Below, piece after piece: positions 1 through 8,520 of a stretch of DNA of 64,000 nucleotides. The stretch lies in assembly GCF_018987265.1 (NCBI RefSeq), contig NZ_CP076853.1, positions 744,001-808,000 of the forward strand. The letters are read 5' to 3'. The translations under genes and the position numbers were made by a program. Source of the stretch: Rhizobium sp. WYJ-E13. GTDB taxonomy: Bacteria > Pseudomonadota > Alphaproteobacteria > Rhizobiales > Rhizobiaceae. Every line of letters starts with the position of its first letter. Within the stretch, counting starts at the first letter, position 1. Below the pieces are notes generated by a model. That model made no database searches and was not told where the DNA came from. It saw only the letters and a list, made by a program, of their open reading frames with translations.

Positions 1-487
1 GCGCAACAACAAACGGCGCATCCGTTTTCAGGCGGCGCCGAATTTGCTTAAGTGTTTCAAGGCGTTGCTCGACGGGGATATGATGGAAGGTCAGCAGGCA
101 TGCCGCCGCGTCGAACGGACCCTCCGGCGCGACACCGATGCTGCCCTCATGAAAATCGATGCGTCTGGTGTACTCCCCGGCGACCTGTTTCGCCAGTTGC
201 AGCATGTCGGCGGAGGGATCCACACCGTCAAAAGTCCAGCCCTCGTGCGCCTCGGCAAAAGCCTTGAGTTCCAGTCCTCCGCCGGCGCCAAGCACGAGCA
301 CCCGGCCGTTCCCGGGTGTCCGCTCCGCCATCAGCATCGCTGCCATGCGATGCAGGCTTGAGAAACCCGGAACCTTGCGCGGTGGACCTTCGAGATAGGA
401 TTTGACGGCATCCCCGGTGAAGGGGGATGCCGGCATGCGGGCCGCAGATCTGTCAGGGGTCGGGGATGGGCGGTCATCTTTCATCAT
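1..487 (-). CDS. Class I SAM-dependent methyltransferase (partial, runs off the left edge)
   Basis: Reading leftwards from an ATG at 487 (or the adjacent ATG at 484) gives at least 162 residues with no stop before the window edge, so the C-terminus is missing. The glycine-rich SAM loop VLVLGAGGGLELKAFAE lies near residue 74, followed by an acidic motif II (FDGVDPS) and the hydrophobic DAAACLLTFHHIP stretch typical of class I methyltransferases such as UbiE/Methyltransf_25 proteins. The substrate cannot be deduced. A palindrome covers the start codon, so the gene is probably controlled by a repressor of the TetR or MarR type that is not seen next to it in this window. Confidence 0.8.
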   Translation of the reverse strand, partial: MMKDDRPSPTPDRSAARMPASPFTGDAVKSYLEGPPRKVPGFSSLHRMAAMLMAERTPGNGRVLVLGAGGGLELKAFAEAHEGWTFDGVDPSADMLQLAKQVAGEYTRRIDFHEGSIGVAPEGPFDAAACLLTFHHIPVEQRLETLKQIRRRLKTDAPFVVA

Positions 488-507
488 GTAACTGTAGTTA
501 TTACATG
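485..507. promoter_or_regulatory. Palindromic operator over the methyltransferase start
   Basis: CATGTAA (485-491) and TTACATG (501-507) form a perfect 7-bp inverted repeat. The 9-bp centre contributes a second nested repeat, TAACT-GT-AGTTA. The left arm contains the proposed ATG. Nested palindromes of this size are usual for TetR- or MarR-type dimeric repressors; the cognate protein is unknown. Confidence 0.5.
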
Positions 508-532
508 ACATCTAGACTGTCAATTCGCGAGC

Positions 533-1396
533 CTATTTCGCAAACTTCCTCGCCCCGGCCACGCAGAGAATGACGGCGACCGTCACGGCAAGCATGGACC
601 AGCTCACCGTTTCGCGCAGCAGCGTTGCCGCAAGCGCCAGCCCGAAGAAGGGCTGCAGCAGTTGCAGCTGGCCGACGGCGGCGATACCGCCCTGTGCGAG
701 ACCGCGATACCAGAAGATGAAGCCGATCAGCATGCTGAAGAGCGAGACATAGGCGAGCCCCAGCATGGCGGGCGTCTGGATATCGGCGAAATCAGGCGGC
801 CGGTAGGCGATAGCCGCGACGATCATTACCGGGAGCGATACGACGAGCGCCCAGGAAATCACCTGCCAGCCGCCGAGCCGGCGCGACAGCCTGGCGCCTT
901 CGGCATAACCGAGCCCGCAGACGATGACGGCGCCGAGCATCAGCGCATCGCCGACAGGCGAGGCGGTCAGCCCCTGCGTCAGCGCAAAGCCCGCGACCAG
1001 CGCGCTGCCGAGCAGAGAAAAGAGCCAGAAGGCCGGCTTCGGTCGCTCGCCGCCCCTGATCACGCCGAAGATGGCGGTCACGAGCGGCAAAAGGCCGATG
1101 AAGACGATGGAATGCGCCGAGGTTACATGCTGCAGCGCCAGCGCGGTAAGCAGCGGAAAGCCGACGACCACACCAAGCGCGATGACGACGAGCGAGATAA
1201 GGTCTTGCCGCGAAGGCCGTTTCTCCCGGAAAGCGATCAGCAGGCAAAGCGCCAGGATGCCGGCAATCGCCGCTCGCGCCACCGTCAGAAAAACCGGATC
1301 GAGCTGCATGACGGCCACGCGTGTGGCCGGTAGCGATCCACTGAAGATGAGCACGCCGATAAAACCATTGATCCATCCGGTCGCGGTGCGATCCAT
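533..1396 (-). CDS. EamA/DMT-family transporter (RhaT-like exporter)
   Basis: The 287-residue protein is almost entirely hydrophobic, with about ten membrane segments in two five-helix halves, the normal build and length of drug/metabolite transporters with two EamA domains. It would sit in the inner membrane; the substrate is unknown, and amino acids or related metabolites are common for the family. I choose the ATG at 1396 over the in-frame ATG at 1411 because AGGGAG lies six bases upstream of 1396. It is transcribed divergently from a MocR-type regulator, a common pairing in which the regulator senses a metabolite and controls its exporter. Confidence 0.85.
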   Translation of the reverse strand: MDRTATGWINGFIGVLIFSGSLPATRVAVMQLDPVFLTVARAAIAGILALCLLIAFREKRPSRQDLISLVVIALGVVVGFPLLTALALQHVTSAHSIVFIGLLPLVTAIFGVIRGGERPKPAFWLFSLLGSALVAGFALTQGLTASPVGDALMLGAVIVCGLGYAEGARLSRRLGGWQVISWALVVSLPVMIVAAIAYRPPDFADIQTPAMLGLAYVSLFSMLIGFIFWYRGLAQGGIAAVGQLQLLQPFFGLALAATLLRETVSWSMLAVTVAVILCVAGARKFAK

Positions 1397-1457
1397 GCGA
1401 AACTCCCTCATTAGTTCGTCCCACGCTTATCGGCGCTTCGCACTGGCATTGCCAGCC

Positions 1458-1486
1458 ACAGTTCGGTACAGTTTGCTGAAACTGTA
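1458..1486. promoter_or_regulatory. Operator of the MocR/EamA divergent promoter
   Basis: Two ACAGTT half-sites in direct repeat (1458-1463, 1468-1473) are one helical turn apart. The second also forms a perfect inverted repeat TACAGTTT-gctg-AAACTGTA (1467-1486). A mixture of direct and inverted half-sites is characteristic of MocR-type regulators, and the position between the divergent genes fits autoregulation plus control of the transporter. Confidence 0.6.
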
Positions 1487-1507
1487 ATGGTAAAAGGACC
1501 AGTACGG

Positions 1508-2914
1508 ATGGACGAGCAGATACAGGCTGGCAGCAGGGTCGGCATGGTCATGGCGACAATCCGCCAACGCATCGCCGGCCGCAGCCTCACACCAGGCGCA
1601 AAGCTGCCGTCGATCCGCAGCCTTTCGGCAGCCTTGAAAGTCTCTGCCTCGACGGTGGTCGACGCCTATGAACGGCTGGTCGCCGAAGGCGCGATCCTCT
1701 CACGCCCCGGTTCCGGCTTTTATGTCGCGAGCCAGACGGCACCACTCTCGCTCGCCGATATCGGCCCGAAGCTCGATCGCGCCGTCGATCCCTTCTGGGT
1801 GTCGCGGCAATCGCTGGAGGCGCACGAAAGCGACCTCAAACCCGGCTGCGGCTGGCTGCCGCCGGCATGGCTGCCGGAAGAGGCGATCCGTCGGACGCTG
1901 CGATCCCTGTCGCGCGCCGATGCCGCAAGCCTTTCCGATTACGGCTCGCCGCTCGGCCTCAAGCCGCTGCGACAGCTGATTGCACGCCGCATGGCCGAGC
2001 GTGGCATCGAGGCCCCGCCGGACCAGATCATGCTCACCGAATCCGGCACACAGGCAATCGATTTCCTCTGCCGCTTCCTGATCGAGCCCGGCGATACCGT
2101 GCTGGTCGACGATCCCTGCTATTTCAACTTTCATGCGCTATTGAGAGCCCATCGCGCCAAGGTCGTCAGCGTTCCCTACACGCCGTCTGGCCCCGATATC
2201 GAGCTCTTCGCTGCAGCGCTGACCGAGCATCGGCCGCGGCTCTACATCACCAATTCCGCAATCCATAACCCGACCGGCGCGACACTCTCGCCGGTGACGG
2301 CCCACCGGCTCTTGAAGCTCGCCGAGCAGCATGGCCTCACCATCATCGAGGACGATATCTTCGCCGATTTCGAACATACGGCCGCACCGCGTCTTGCCGC
2401 CTTCGACGGGCTCGATCGCGTCATCCATATCGGCAGTTTTTCCAAGACGCTCTCGGCCGCCGCACGCTGCGGCTTCATCGCGGCGCGGCCGGACTGGATC
2501 GAGGGCCTGATCGACCTCAAGATCGCCACTTCCTTCGGCGGCGGCCGGCTCTCGGCCGAACTGGTGCTCGGCGTGCTCAGCGACGGCAGCTACCGAAAAC
2601 ACACCGAGAGCCTGCGCGGCCGCCTTTCCAAGGCGCTGTTCGATGTCAGCATCCGGCTGAAGACCTTGGGCGTCCGCCCCTGGCTGGAGCCGCAAGCCGG
2701 CATGTTTCTCTGGTGCCGCCTGCCGGATGGTCTCGATGCCGCCGTTGTGGCGCGTACGGCACTTGCCCGCAATGTCGTGCTGGCACCCGGTAACGCCTTC
2801 AGCTTGTCACAATCGGCCACCGGCTTCATGCGCTTCAACGTTTCCCAGACGCTTGATAACAGGGTGTTTGATGTGCTGCAGGACGCGATTCAGCAAGCGG
2901 AACCGTCCAACTAA
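1508..2914 (+). CDS. MocR-type (GntR HTH + aminotransferase fold) transcriptional regulator
   Basis: The 468-residue protein has an N-terminal GntR winged helix (about residues 5-75, with the LPSIRSLSAALKVSASTVVDAYERL signature split over the HTH) and a C-terminal fold-type I aminotransferase domain. The PLP-binding lysine is K313 in SFSKTL, with NPTG near residue 254 and EDDIFADF near 281. MocR proteins use PLP and an amine ligand to regulate transcription. I prefer the ATG at 1508 (AAAAGGA nine bases upstream) to one at 1487, because the latter abuts the operator palindrome and has no ribosome site. It likely controls the divergent EamA gene. Confidence 0.88.
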   Translation: MDEQIQAGSRVGMVMATIRQRIAGRSLTPGAKLPSIRSLSAALKVSASTVVDAYERLVAEGAILSRPGSGFYVASQTAPLSLADIGPKLDRAVDPFWVSRQSLEAHESDLKPGCGWLPPAWLPEEAIRRTLRSLSRADAASLSDYGSPLGLKPLRQLIARRMAERGIEAPPDQIMLTESGTQAIDFLCRFLIEPGDTVLVDDPCYFNFHALLRAHRAKVVSVPYTPSGPDIELFAAALTEHRPRLYITNSAIHNPTGATLSPVTAHRLLKLAEQHGLTIIEDDIFADFEHTAAPRLAAFDGLDRVIHIGSFSKTLSAAARCGFIAARPDWIEGLIDLKIATSFGGGRLSAELVLGVLSDGSYRKHTESLRGRLSKALFDVSIRLKTLGVRPWLEPQAGMFLWCRLPDGLDAAVVARTALARNVVLAPGNAFSLSQSATGFMRFNVSQTLDNRVFDVLQDAIQQAEPSN

Positions 2915-2930
2915 AGGGAGTTGTGGGGCT

Positions 2931-3395
2931 ATGGCAGAAGCAAAGGTGACGGATGGAAGCGTTCTGGAGGAAATCGCCAGAATCCTGAACGACGGCGCCT
3001 TGAATTATAATGTTTTTCTGAAATGGTTTGAAACACCGTTGCCGCAGGCGCAAACGTCAACGATTGCAATCGAAAATGCCTTGGGAGCAGCAGTAAAGAT
3101 AAGCGGTATTGAAGAAGTCCAACGAGCATTGGTCTGGTCATTGATAGAGAATGATTTGCTTTATCCTGGTGATGATGGCGCAGGACCTTCCGAACTGGCG
3201 ATTAAATCCGAAAAACTGGCCACCTTGCTGCACCTGCTCAAAGAACAAGTCAACGCACTGGCTCACAAGGCAACAAAAGTTGAATCTTTCTGGTTGTCGA
3301 ATGGGCATCCTGCATACCCAGTGTTTTGGGACTTCGCATTCCTCTTCATGACCGACACTGACGCAACCGTCCTGATAGGTTCGAGCTCAGATTAA
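2931..3395 (+). CDS. Hypothetical protein, family not recognised
   Basis: A 154-residue, probably soluble and mostly helical protein with an AGGGAG ribosome site overlapping the end of the MocR gene. Base composition is visibly lower in GC than both neighbours (many AAA, AAT and TTT codons), which suggests a different origin from the flanking genes. I see no membrane segments, metal motif or signal peptide. It begins 16 bases after the regulator, so it is probably co-transcribed with it. A resident of an immunity or contingency cassette is possible but unsupported. Confidence 0.6.
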   Translation: MAEAKVTDGSVLEEIARILNDGALNYNVFLKWFETPLPQAQTSTIAIENALGAAVKISGIEEVQRALVWSLIENDLLYPGDDGAGPSELAIKSEKLATLLHLLKEQVNALAHKATKVESFWLSNGHPAYPVFWDFAFLFMTDTDATVLIGSSSD

Positions 3396-3408
3396 CGAGC
3401 GCACTTTA

Positions 3409-4281
3409 TCAGCTGCTCCGCCACTCCATGAAAGCCTTGCCGATGACTTTGCCATCATCCTCGCGCCGCAGCCGGCAGTGAGCTCGATAGCGGTCTGGCG
3501 AGAGCCCCATCATTTCCACCCGCACGGCCTCGCCGGCGCGGATGTTTCCCGAGAAGAAGATCTCCCGACGCGTGATCTGCGAGATCTCCGGGAACCACCG
3601 CCCGAAGGCGCGATCGGTGAGCGCCTGGAATTCGGCGAAGTAGAATAGCCCGGCACCATTGAATTCCTGCGATGCATCCGGCTCGAAGCGAAAGCCGCGC
3701 AGCGCCTTGGTCGGGTTGGCCGGCAGGCCGAAATGCGTCTCCAGCGTGCCGGCGCGCAGCAGTGCCGCCGTCCTTGCCAACGCATTATCCTCGGCAGCCG
3801 CTGTCAGGCCGGGCAGGGGAACGCGGGCGATCGAGTAATTGTCGCCCTCCCGCATCCGGCAGACGAAGGTGGAGATCAGTTCCACCTCGCCGATCAGGTT
3901 GCCGCGCACGAAAAGCCGGTGACGGGTCGAGACCTGCGTGCGCGAGACAGGCGAGAGCGCCGAGCGGATCGTCAGCACGTCATTGGCACGCACCGCATCG
4001 AAGTTCGCATGCTCCAGCGACGTCGCGCAGATCGCCGCATAGGCCTCGCCGCCATCGGGCGTGCGGAAATCGGCATTCTCCATGCCGAGATGGCGCGCGA
4101 GCATCAGCCAATGCCGATGCCCGAGCTCCTTCATCGCCCAGGTTTCCGACAGGCCTGCCGGTGTCAGATGCGGCATGCCGATCAGCACATGCGGCGCGAG
4201 CGCCTGATCCATGAGCTCACGCGCTGAGGGCTCTGCCACCGAGAGCTTGGATGAATGAAAATCGAGGATCGCGACATTCAT
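3409..4281 (-). CDS. LnmK/Pnap_2097-like biosynthetic protein, last gene of the Nit1C operon
   Basis: A 290-residue soluble protein resembling the Pnap_2097 / LnmK N-terminal family, a double-hotdog fold known from an acyltransferase/decarboxylase of polyketide pathways. The N-terminal half carries PHVLIGMPHLTPAGLSETWAMKELGHRHW and the C-terminal half a second hotdog-like region (FSGNIRAGEAVRVEMMGL). It starts two bases after the stop of nitH; an in-frame TTG at 4287 would overlap that stop. This position makes it the distal gene of the nitrilase operon and suggests the pathway handles an acyl or thioester intermediate. The family assignment comes from memory of conserved motifs; the reaction is unknown. 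Confidence 0.65.
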   Translation of the reverse strand: MNVAILDFHSSKLSVAEPSARELMDQALAPHVLIGMPHLTPAGLSETWAMKELGHRHWLMLARHLGMENADFRTPDGGEAYAAICATSLEHANFDAVRANDVLTIRSALSPVSRTQVSTRHRLFVRGNLIGEVELISTFVCRMREGDNYSIARVPLPGLTAAAEDNALARTAALLRAGTLETHFGLPANPTKALRGFRFEPDASQEFNGAGLFYFAEFQALTDRAFGRWFPEISQITRREIFFSGNIRAGEAVRVEMMGLSPDRYRAHCRLRREDDGKVIGKAFMEWRSS

Positions 4282-4283
4282 CT

Positions 4284-5555
4284 TCAAGCGCTGGCCGCCT
4301 GTTTGAGGACAGGACAGGCGGCCTCCAGATGACCGGCGAGGTGGTTCACCACATGCTCGGCATCCTTGCCGACGGCGAGGAACCGGCCGGAACCCCAGGT
4401 CCAGAGCCAGGGCAGGCCGAGCACATAGACGCCGTCAATGCCGGTCACGCCGCGCCGCTGCACCGGATAGCCGGTGCCGTCGAAGATCGGCAGGCCGACA
4501 TAGGACCAGTCGGGCGAAAAGCCGGTCGCCCAGATGACGGACGTGATACCTTCCGCCTTGAGATCGAGTTCCGCCGGTTCGCTGTCCGGTTCCCAGAGCG
4601 GGACATAGACGCTGGCCGGCGGCGCATCGATGCACTTTTCGGCAATATGCCGGTCGATCAGCGCGTTGATGCCGTTATAGACGCGGTCGGCATTGTCGAG
4701 ATTGGATTTCAGGTTCGCATCGAACAGCATTCGCCCGGCGGACACGCCTTCCATGCGGCCATAGAGCGACATGCCCTCCAGCGCGAACTTGCGCAGGTCG
4801 ATATCGCGCCCGCCGTCACGGCCGGTCAGATAGTGGTTGGTATCGTGCTTCTTCTTGGTCATGCCGTCATGCTCGACGGTAATGTCGTACTGGCCGACAT
4901 CGGCGAGCCAGTCGACCACATCGCGGCCGCGGTAGAAGCGGGCGCAGCGTGGCGCATTGCCGGTCACCATATGCACCTTGCGGCCGGCCAGATGCAGGTC
5001 TTCGGCGATCTGGCAGCCGGACTGGCCGGAGCCGACGACGATAACGGCGCCCTCCGGCAATTGCCCGGGGTTGCGGTAGTCCGCCGTGTGGATCTGCAGG
5101 ATATCGTCCGGCACGCGCTCGGCGGCGCGCGGAATGGCAGGCGCGCTGTAGAGGCTGGTGGCAATGATGACACTGTCGGCAGTCACCGTGCCCGCCGAGG
5201 TCGAGAGCCGGAAGAGGTCGCCCACCTTTTCCAGCGACGTGACGCTGGTGCCTTCCAGGACCGGCGCATTCACCTTTTTCACAAAACGGTCGACATAGGC
5301 GATGATTTCGTCCTTGACCATGAAGCCGTGCGGATCATCGCCATCATAGGGGTGGTCCGGCAGCTGGCACTGCCAGTTCGGCGTCACGAGGCAGAAGGCG
5401 TCCCAGCGCTCGTTCTTCCATTTATGCGCCACGGTCTTCTTCTCGAAGACGACATGGTCGATGCCGTGTTTCTGGAGGTAATGGCTGGCCGAAAGCCCGG
5501 CCTGACCGCCGCCGATGACGACGGCGCTGTAATGCGGCTTGAGAGAAAAGGTCAT
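4284..5555 (-). CDS. nitH: MSMEG_0569-type flavin-dependent oxidoreductase of the Nit1C cluster
   Basis: The 423-residue protein opens with an FAD-binding Rossmann motif, VVIGGGQAGLSASHYL (about residues 12-27), and has a second dinucleotide motif VVVGSGQSGCQIAEDL near residue 180 for NAD(P)H. The ATGFSPDWSYVGLP segment near residue 340 is typical of flavin monooxygenase/thioredoxin-reductase-like enzymes. It belongs to the two-dinucleotide-binding flavoproteins found in Nit1C clusters; the substrate is not established. The ATG at 5555 has AAAGGA upstream, and 14 bases separate it from nitG. Confidence 0.85.
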   Translation of the reverse strand: MTFSLKPHYSAVVIGGGQAGLSASHYLQKHGIDHVVFEKKTVAHKWKNERWDAFCLVTPNWQCQLPDHPYDGDDPHGFMVKDEIIAYVDRFVKKVNAPVLEGTSVTSLEKVGDLFRLSTSAGTVTADSVIIATSLYSAPAIPRAAERVPDDILQIHTADYRNPGQLPEGAVIVVGSGQSGCQIAEDLHLAGRKVHMVTGNAPRCARFYRGRDVVDWLADVGQYDITVEHDGMTKKKHDTNHYLTGRDGGRDIDLRKFALEGMSLYGRMEGVSAGRMLFDANLKSNLDNADRVYNGINALIDRHIAEKCIDAPPASVYVPLWEPDSEPAELDLKAEGITSVIWATGFSPDWSYVGLPIFDGTGYPVQRRGVTGIDGVYVLGLPWLWTWGSGRFLAVGKDAEHVVNHLAGHLEAACPVLKQAASA

Positions 5556-5569
5556 GGATCGGGTTCCTT

Positions 5570-5857
5570 TCAGAGAATGAAACTTTCGCAGCGCACGCGG
5601 GCGTCCGCATCGGCAAGAAACAGGGAGCACGCCTCCTCGATGCGGGCGAGCTGGCCGCGGGCAAGCGAGCAGGGATAACCGTATTTCACCTCCACGCGGT
5701 CGCTGGCGATGGTCAGCGCCTTGCGGCTGCGGTCGAGAAAATCGCGGATCGGATAGGTCTGGCCCTCCTCGAAAAAATCGCGGATGACGAGGGAGGGCGA
5801 ATAACAGGTCTCTTCGCGGCCATCCGGCCAGGCAATGACGAAGCGCATTTCAGGCAT
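5570..5857 (-). CDS. nitG: MSMEG_0570-type nitrogen-starvation response protein
   Basis: A compact 95-residue protein beginning MPEMRFVIAWPDG and containing CYSPSLVIRDFF and YPIRDFLDRSRKAL, which match the small conserved protein of Nit1C clusters (called the MSMEG_0570 nitrogen starvation response family in databases). No enzyme motif is seen; the size suggests a partner or carrier protein. It overlaps the preceding glycosyltransferase gene by eight bases, so the two are translationally coupled. Function unknown; identification rests on family recognition plus its place between the glycosyltransferase and flavoprotein genes. Confidence 0.78.
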   Translation of the reverse strand: MPEMRFVIAWPDGREETCYSPSLVIRDFFEEGQTYPIRDFLDRSRKALTIASDRVEVKYGYPCSLARGQLARIEEACSLFLADADARVRCESFIL

Positions 5858-7004
5858 GGGCAGGCTCCTTCAATGTCTCGTAGGCTTGGAGATGGGCGGC
5901 AGCCGTACGCTGCCAGCTGTGATGGGCGGCAAGATCAAGCCCGCGCGGGATAAGACCGATGCGCACCGGCGGCATGAGCGAGATCGCCATGGCCTCGGCG
6001 ATCGAACCGGCATTGTGCGGATCGCACCAGACGACGTCATCGTTACAGAGATATTCGGTAAAGGGCGCGATGGAGGAGACGACGACGGGCACGCCGCTCG
6101 CCATCGCCTCCAGCACCACGAGGCCGAACCCTTCCTTGACCGAGGCGAAGACCAGCGTATCGGCCAGCCGGTAGAGCGCCGGCATGTCCTCGTCGGCAAC
6201 AGTGCCGAGGATATGGACGGCGGCGGCATGTTCGCCGAGGGAGGAAAGCACGGCGCGGAATTCGCCCTGATAGCCACGGTGATCGAGCAGCGAAGCGCCG
6301 CCGGCGATGACGAATTGCGCATCCGGGCGAATGGCGCGCACTTGGCCGAAGGCTTCCAGCATGGCGACCGTATTCTTGCGCGCCTCGATGCCGCCGACGG
6401 CAAGGAAAACAGCGCCATCCGGCAGAGCGAGTTCGGCGCGCAGTGCGCTGCCGTTGACGGCGGGAGAGAAGCGCTTCGTATCGACACCATTGCCGACGAC
6501 GATGGAACTGATTCCGCGCCTCTCCTGAAGCGTCTTGCGCCACATCGAGCTGACAGTGAAGAACAGGTCGGCCCGGTCGATGGAGCGCTCCTGCAGCTCC
6601 ATCAGCTTGGGATCGGCGAACTGGTCGATATGGTGCACGGTGCGAACGAAAGCGGGGATCAGTCCGCGCTCCTTCAGCGTTGCCAGCGCATTGCCGGAGA
6701 TGCCGTCATGGGCGTGGAAAATATCGAAGTCGCGAGCATCGGCGGAATTTTCGAAGTAGCTGACATAATCGGCGATCCGCTGCTCGACCATTGCGATCAT
6801 ATCATCATGCGCTGGCCCGACAGGAATGCACATCGCGCCGCAGGCCGGCTCACGGAAAAAGCCCGTCCCTTTTGCATCCGGCGCATGCAGCACGACCTCA
6901 TGGCCGAGTCCGACAAGCGCCTCCGAAAGCTGCATGGCGTGCACCACGCCGCCGCGCGGGTTGGTGGAATGCGAGAGCATGGCGATGCGCAGCGGCCGGC
7001 TCAT
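5850..7004 (-). CDS. MSMEG_0565-type family 4 glycosyltransferase
   Basis: The 384-residue protein has a GT-B glycosyltransferase plan: an N-terminal half opening IAMLSHSTNPRGGVVHAMQLSEAL, and a C-terminal nucleotide-sugar half with the conserved FASVKEGFGLVVLEAMASGVPVV segment (EX7E motif, about residues 290-312) seen in GT4 enzymes. Its overlap with both neighbours (eight bases with nitG, four with nitF) places it firmly in the operon. As I recall, mycobacterial versions of the cluster carry this gene, whereas the Pseudomonas nitBCDEFGH set does not. It suggests that the pathway product is glycosylated. Confidence 0.85.
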   Translation of the reverse strand: MSRPLRIAMLSHSTNPRGGVVHAMQLSEALVGLGHEVVLHAPDAKGTGFFREPACGAMCIPVGPAHDDMIAMVEQRIADYVSYFENSADARDFDIFHAHDGISGNALATLKERGLIPAFVRTVHHIDQFADPKLMELQERSIDRADLFFTVSSMWRKTLQERRGISSIVVGNGVDTKRFSPAVNGSALRAELALPDGAVFLAVGGIEARKNTVAMLEAFGQVRAIRPDAQFVIAGGASLLDHRGYQGEFRAVLSSLGEHAAAVHILGTVADEDMPALYRLADTLVFASVKEGFGLVVLEAMASGVPVVVSSIAPFTEYLCNDDVVWCDPHNAGSIAEAMAISLMPPVRIGLIPRGLDLAAHHSWQRTAAAHLQAYETLKEPAHA

Positions 7005-7978
7005 GCGGCATCCTCCTGCCGGCCGAGTTGCAGGAGCGGTGTCTCGGCATGGTCGCAGATCACGATGCGATCGGCGCCATCCGCTACCGCCACCTCGCTG
7101 CCGGCTTTGATATTGCCGATCACGGCCGCAGTGATGTTGCGGGCGGCAAAACGCAGGATCACCTCATCGGCCTTTTCGGGCGCGGTGGCGATCAGGTAGC
7201 CGAAGCTCGGGAAGGTCGCGAGCCAGCGCTCGAGCGCCACGCCATCCGGCAGCGGGATTGCGGAGACATCGATATCGATGCCAACTCTGGAACATTCCGC
7301 CAGCATGATCGCCGTGCCGACAATGCCGCCCTGGCTGATATCCTTGGCCGCGAGTGCAAGTCTGGCTTCGGCAATGTCGGGCAGGAGTTCCAGATCGCCG
7401 CGCAGCCGCGCCGGCGGCGCATCGGTTGCCGCCTCCCAGTTGTTGAAAGGTTCGCGATAACGGCCGCGATGATCGATCGCCGCGATCAGCACATCACCAG
7501 GTTCGGCATCGAAACTCGTCAGCAGCGTCTTCGCCTTGCCGAGAATGGCAACCGAGAGCTGGCCACGATCGGTGCGGATATTCGTATGGCCGCCGACGAT
7601 TGGCACCCCGAATGTCCTGGCTGCCGCGCGCATGCCTTCGAGGACAGGTGCTGCGCCTGCCTCTCCATTCGCCCAGATGGCATCGACGATGGCGACTGGC
7701 CGACCACCCATGGCGGCGACATCGGAAATATTGACCATCACCCCGCACCAGCCGGCAAACCAAGGATCGGCAGCGACGAACTCGTTGATGAAGCCCTCGA
7801 TGGCAAAGAGCAGATAACCGTCGCCATCAGGCAGCGCGGCGCAATCGTCACCGACTGCCACCGGCTGGCCGGCAAGGCCAAGGCTTGTGGCAACCGTGCC
7901 GATATCCGCCTTGGCAGCGATGCCGGAGGAGGCGGAAAGCTTGGTGGCAAGTGCCTCGAGATCGATCCTGTCCCCCAT
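7001..7978 (-). CDS. nitF: Sll0787-type AIR synthase-like (PurM-fold) protein
   Basis: The 325-residue protein matches the PurM/ThiL/HypE ATP-binding fold: GDDCAAL near residue 43, NISDVAAMGGRP near residue 91, and GGHTNIR near 137, the places where ATP and metal are held in this superfamily. The downstream KDISQGGIVGTAIMLAE segment is the usual glycine-rich AIRS C-domain entry. The start at 7978 overlaps the nitE stop (TGATG), indicating coupling. The family often makes ATP-dependent phosphorylated or cyclised intermediates; the Nit1C substrate is unknown. Confidence 0.85.
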   Translation of the reverse strand: MGDRIDLEALATKLSASSGIAAKADIGTVATSLGLAGQPVAVGDDCAALPDGDGYLLFAIEGFINEFVAADPWFAGWCGVMVNISDVAAMGGRPVAIVDAIWANGEAGAAPVLEGMRAAARTFGVPIVGGHTNIRTDRGQLSVAILGKAKTLLTSFDAEPGDVLIAAIDHRGRYREPFNNWEAATDAPPARLRGDLELLPDIAEARLALAAKDISQGGIVGTAIMLAECSRVGIDIDVSAIPLPDGVALERWLATFPSFGYLIATAPEKADEVILRFAARNITAAVIGNIKAGSEVAVADGADRIVICDHAETPLLQLGRQEDAA

Positions 7979-8520
7979 CACGCCGCCTTCCTGGCGAGCG
8001 CCACCAGGCCGGTTTCCGGCGTCGGGCAGGGTGGATACCAGGCAAGATCCGCCTTCATCCTGAGATGCGGCTTGCCGTAAACCTCGAATTCCTCGATCAC
8101 GTCCCAATGCAGACGGCGGAAGAGCAGCCCGTTCTGCACCTGCACATTGGCGAGAAACGTGTGGCAGCCCATTGCATTGGCCGAGGAGACGGCAAGCCGG
8201 ATCAGCGTTGCGCCAAGCGCGCCGATCTTGCGGAAATCCGCGTGCACGGCAAGCCGCGAGCCCCACCAGAGGCCGGGCTCTTCCTGATGGATACGCACCG
8301 TGCCAACCAGCCTGTCGGCCGCGACACCCATCATCGACAGCGCCACGATCGGGATCGCGTGATCGTCGATCGCATCACGGTCGTCACTCTCGAAGATCTT
8401 CTGCTCCTCGCAGAAGACGGCGCGGCGCAGCGCATGCGCTTCCTGCCGTTCCCAGTCGGAGGTCGAGAACTTCACCTGGAATTCGCTGGCACGATAGGCG
8501 GAGAAAGGCTCCAGCATCAT
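7978..8520 (-). CDS. nitE: MSMEG_0567/Sll0786-type GNAT N-acetyltransferase
   Basis: The 180-residue protein has a GNAT layout: an N-terminal EAHALRRAVFCEEQKIF segment like the GNAT 'VFVEEQ' strand-helix, a WWGSRLAVHADFRKIGALGATLIRLAV segment with the RxxGxG/A-type acetyl-CoA loop, and NVQVQNGLLFRRLHW in place of the usual N-x-A-x-x-FY-x-x-x-GF. In Synechocystis the equivalent gene (sll0786) sits in the same cluster. It probably transfers an acyl group to an amine; the acceptor is unknown. It overlaps nitD by four bases and nitF by one. Confidence 0.85.
   Translation of the reverse strand: MMLEPFSAYRASEFQVKFSTSDWERQEAHALRRAVFCEEQKIFESDDRDAIDDHAIPIVALSMMGVAADRLVGTVRIHQEEPGLWWGSRLAVHADFRKIGALGATLIRLAVSSANAMGCHTFLANVQVQNGLLFRRLHWDVIEEFEVYGKPHLRMKADLAWYPPCPTPETGLVALARKAA

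Noticed and set aside
4282..4287. TTG start for the LnmK-like gene
   Set aside because: The ATG two codons later is a better initiator and leaves a natural two-base gap after the nitH stop.
5835..7199. 454-codon plus-strand frame across the glycosyltransferase and nitF genes
   Set aside because: It crosses gene boundaries of a confirmed operon on the other strand and has no recognisable domain.
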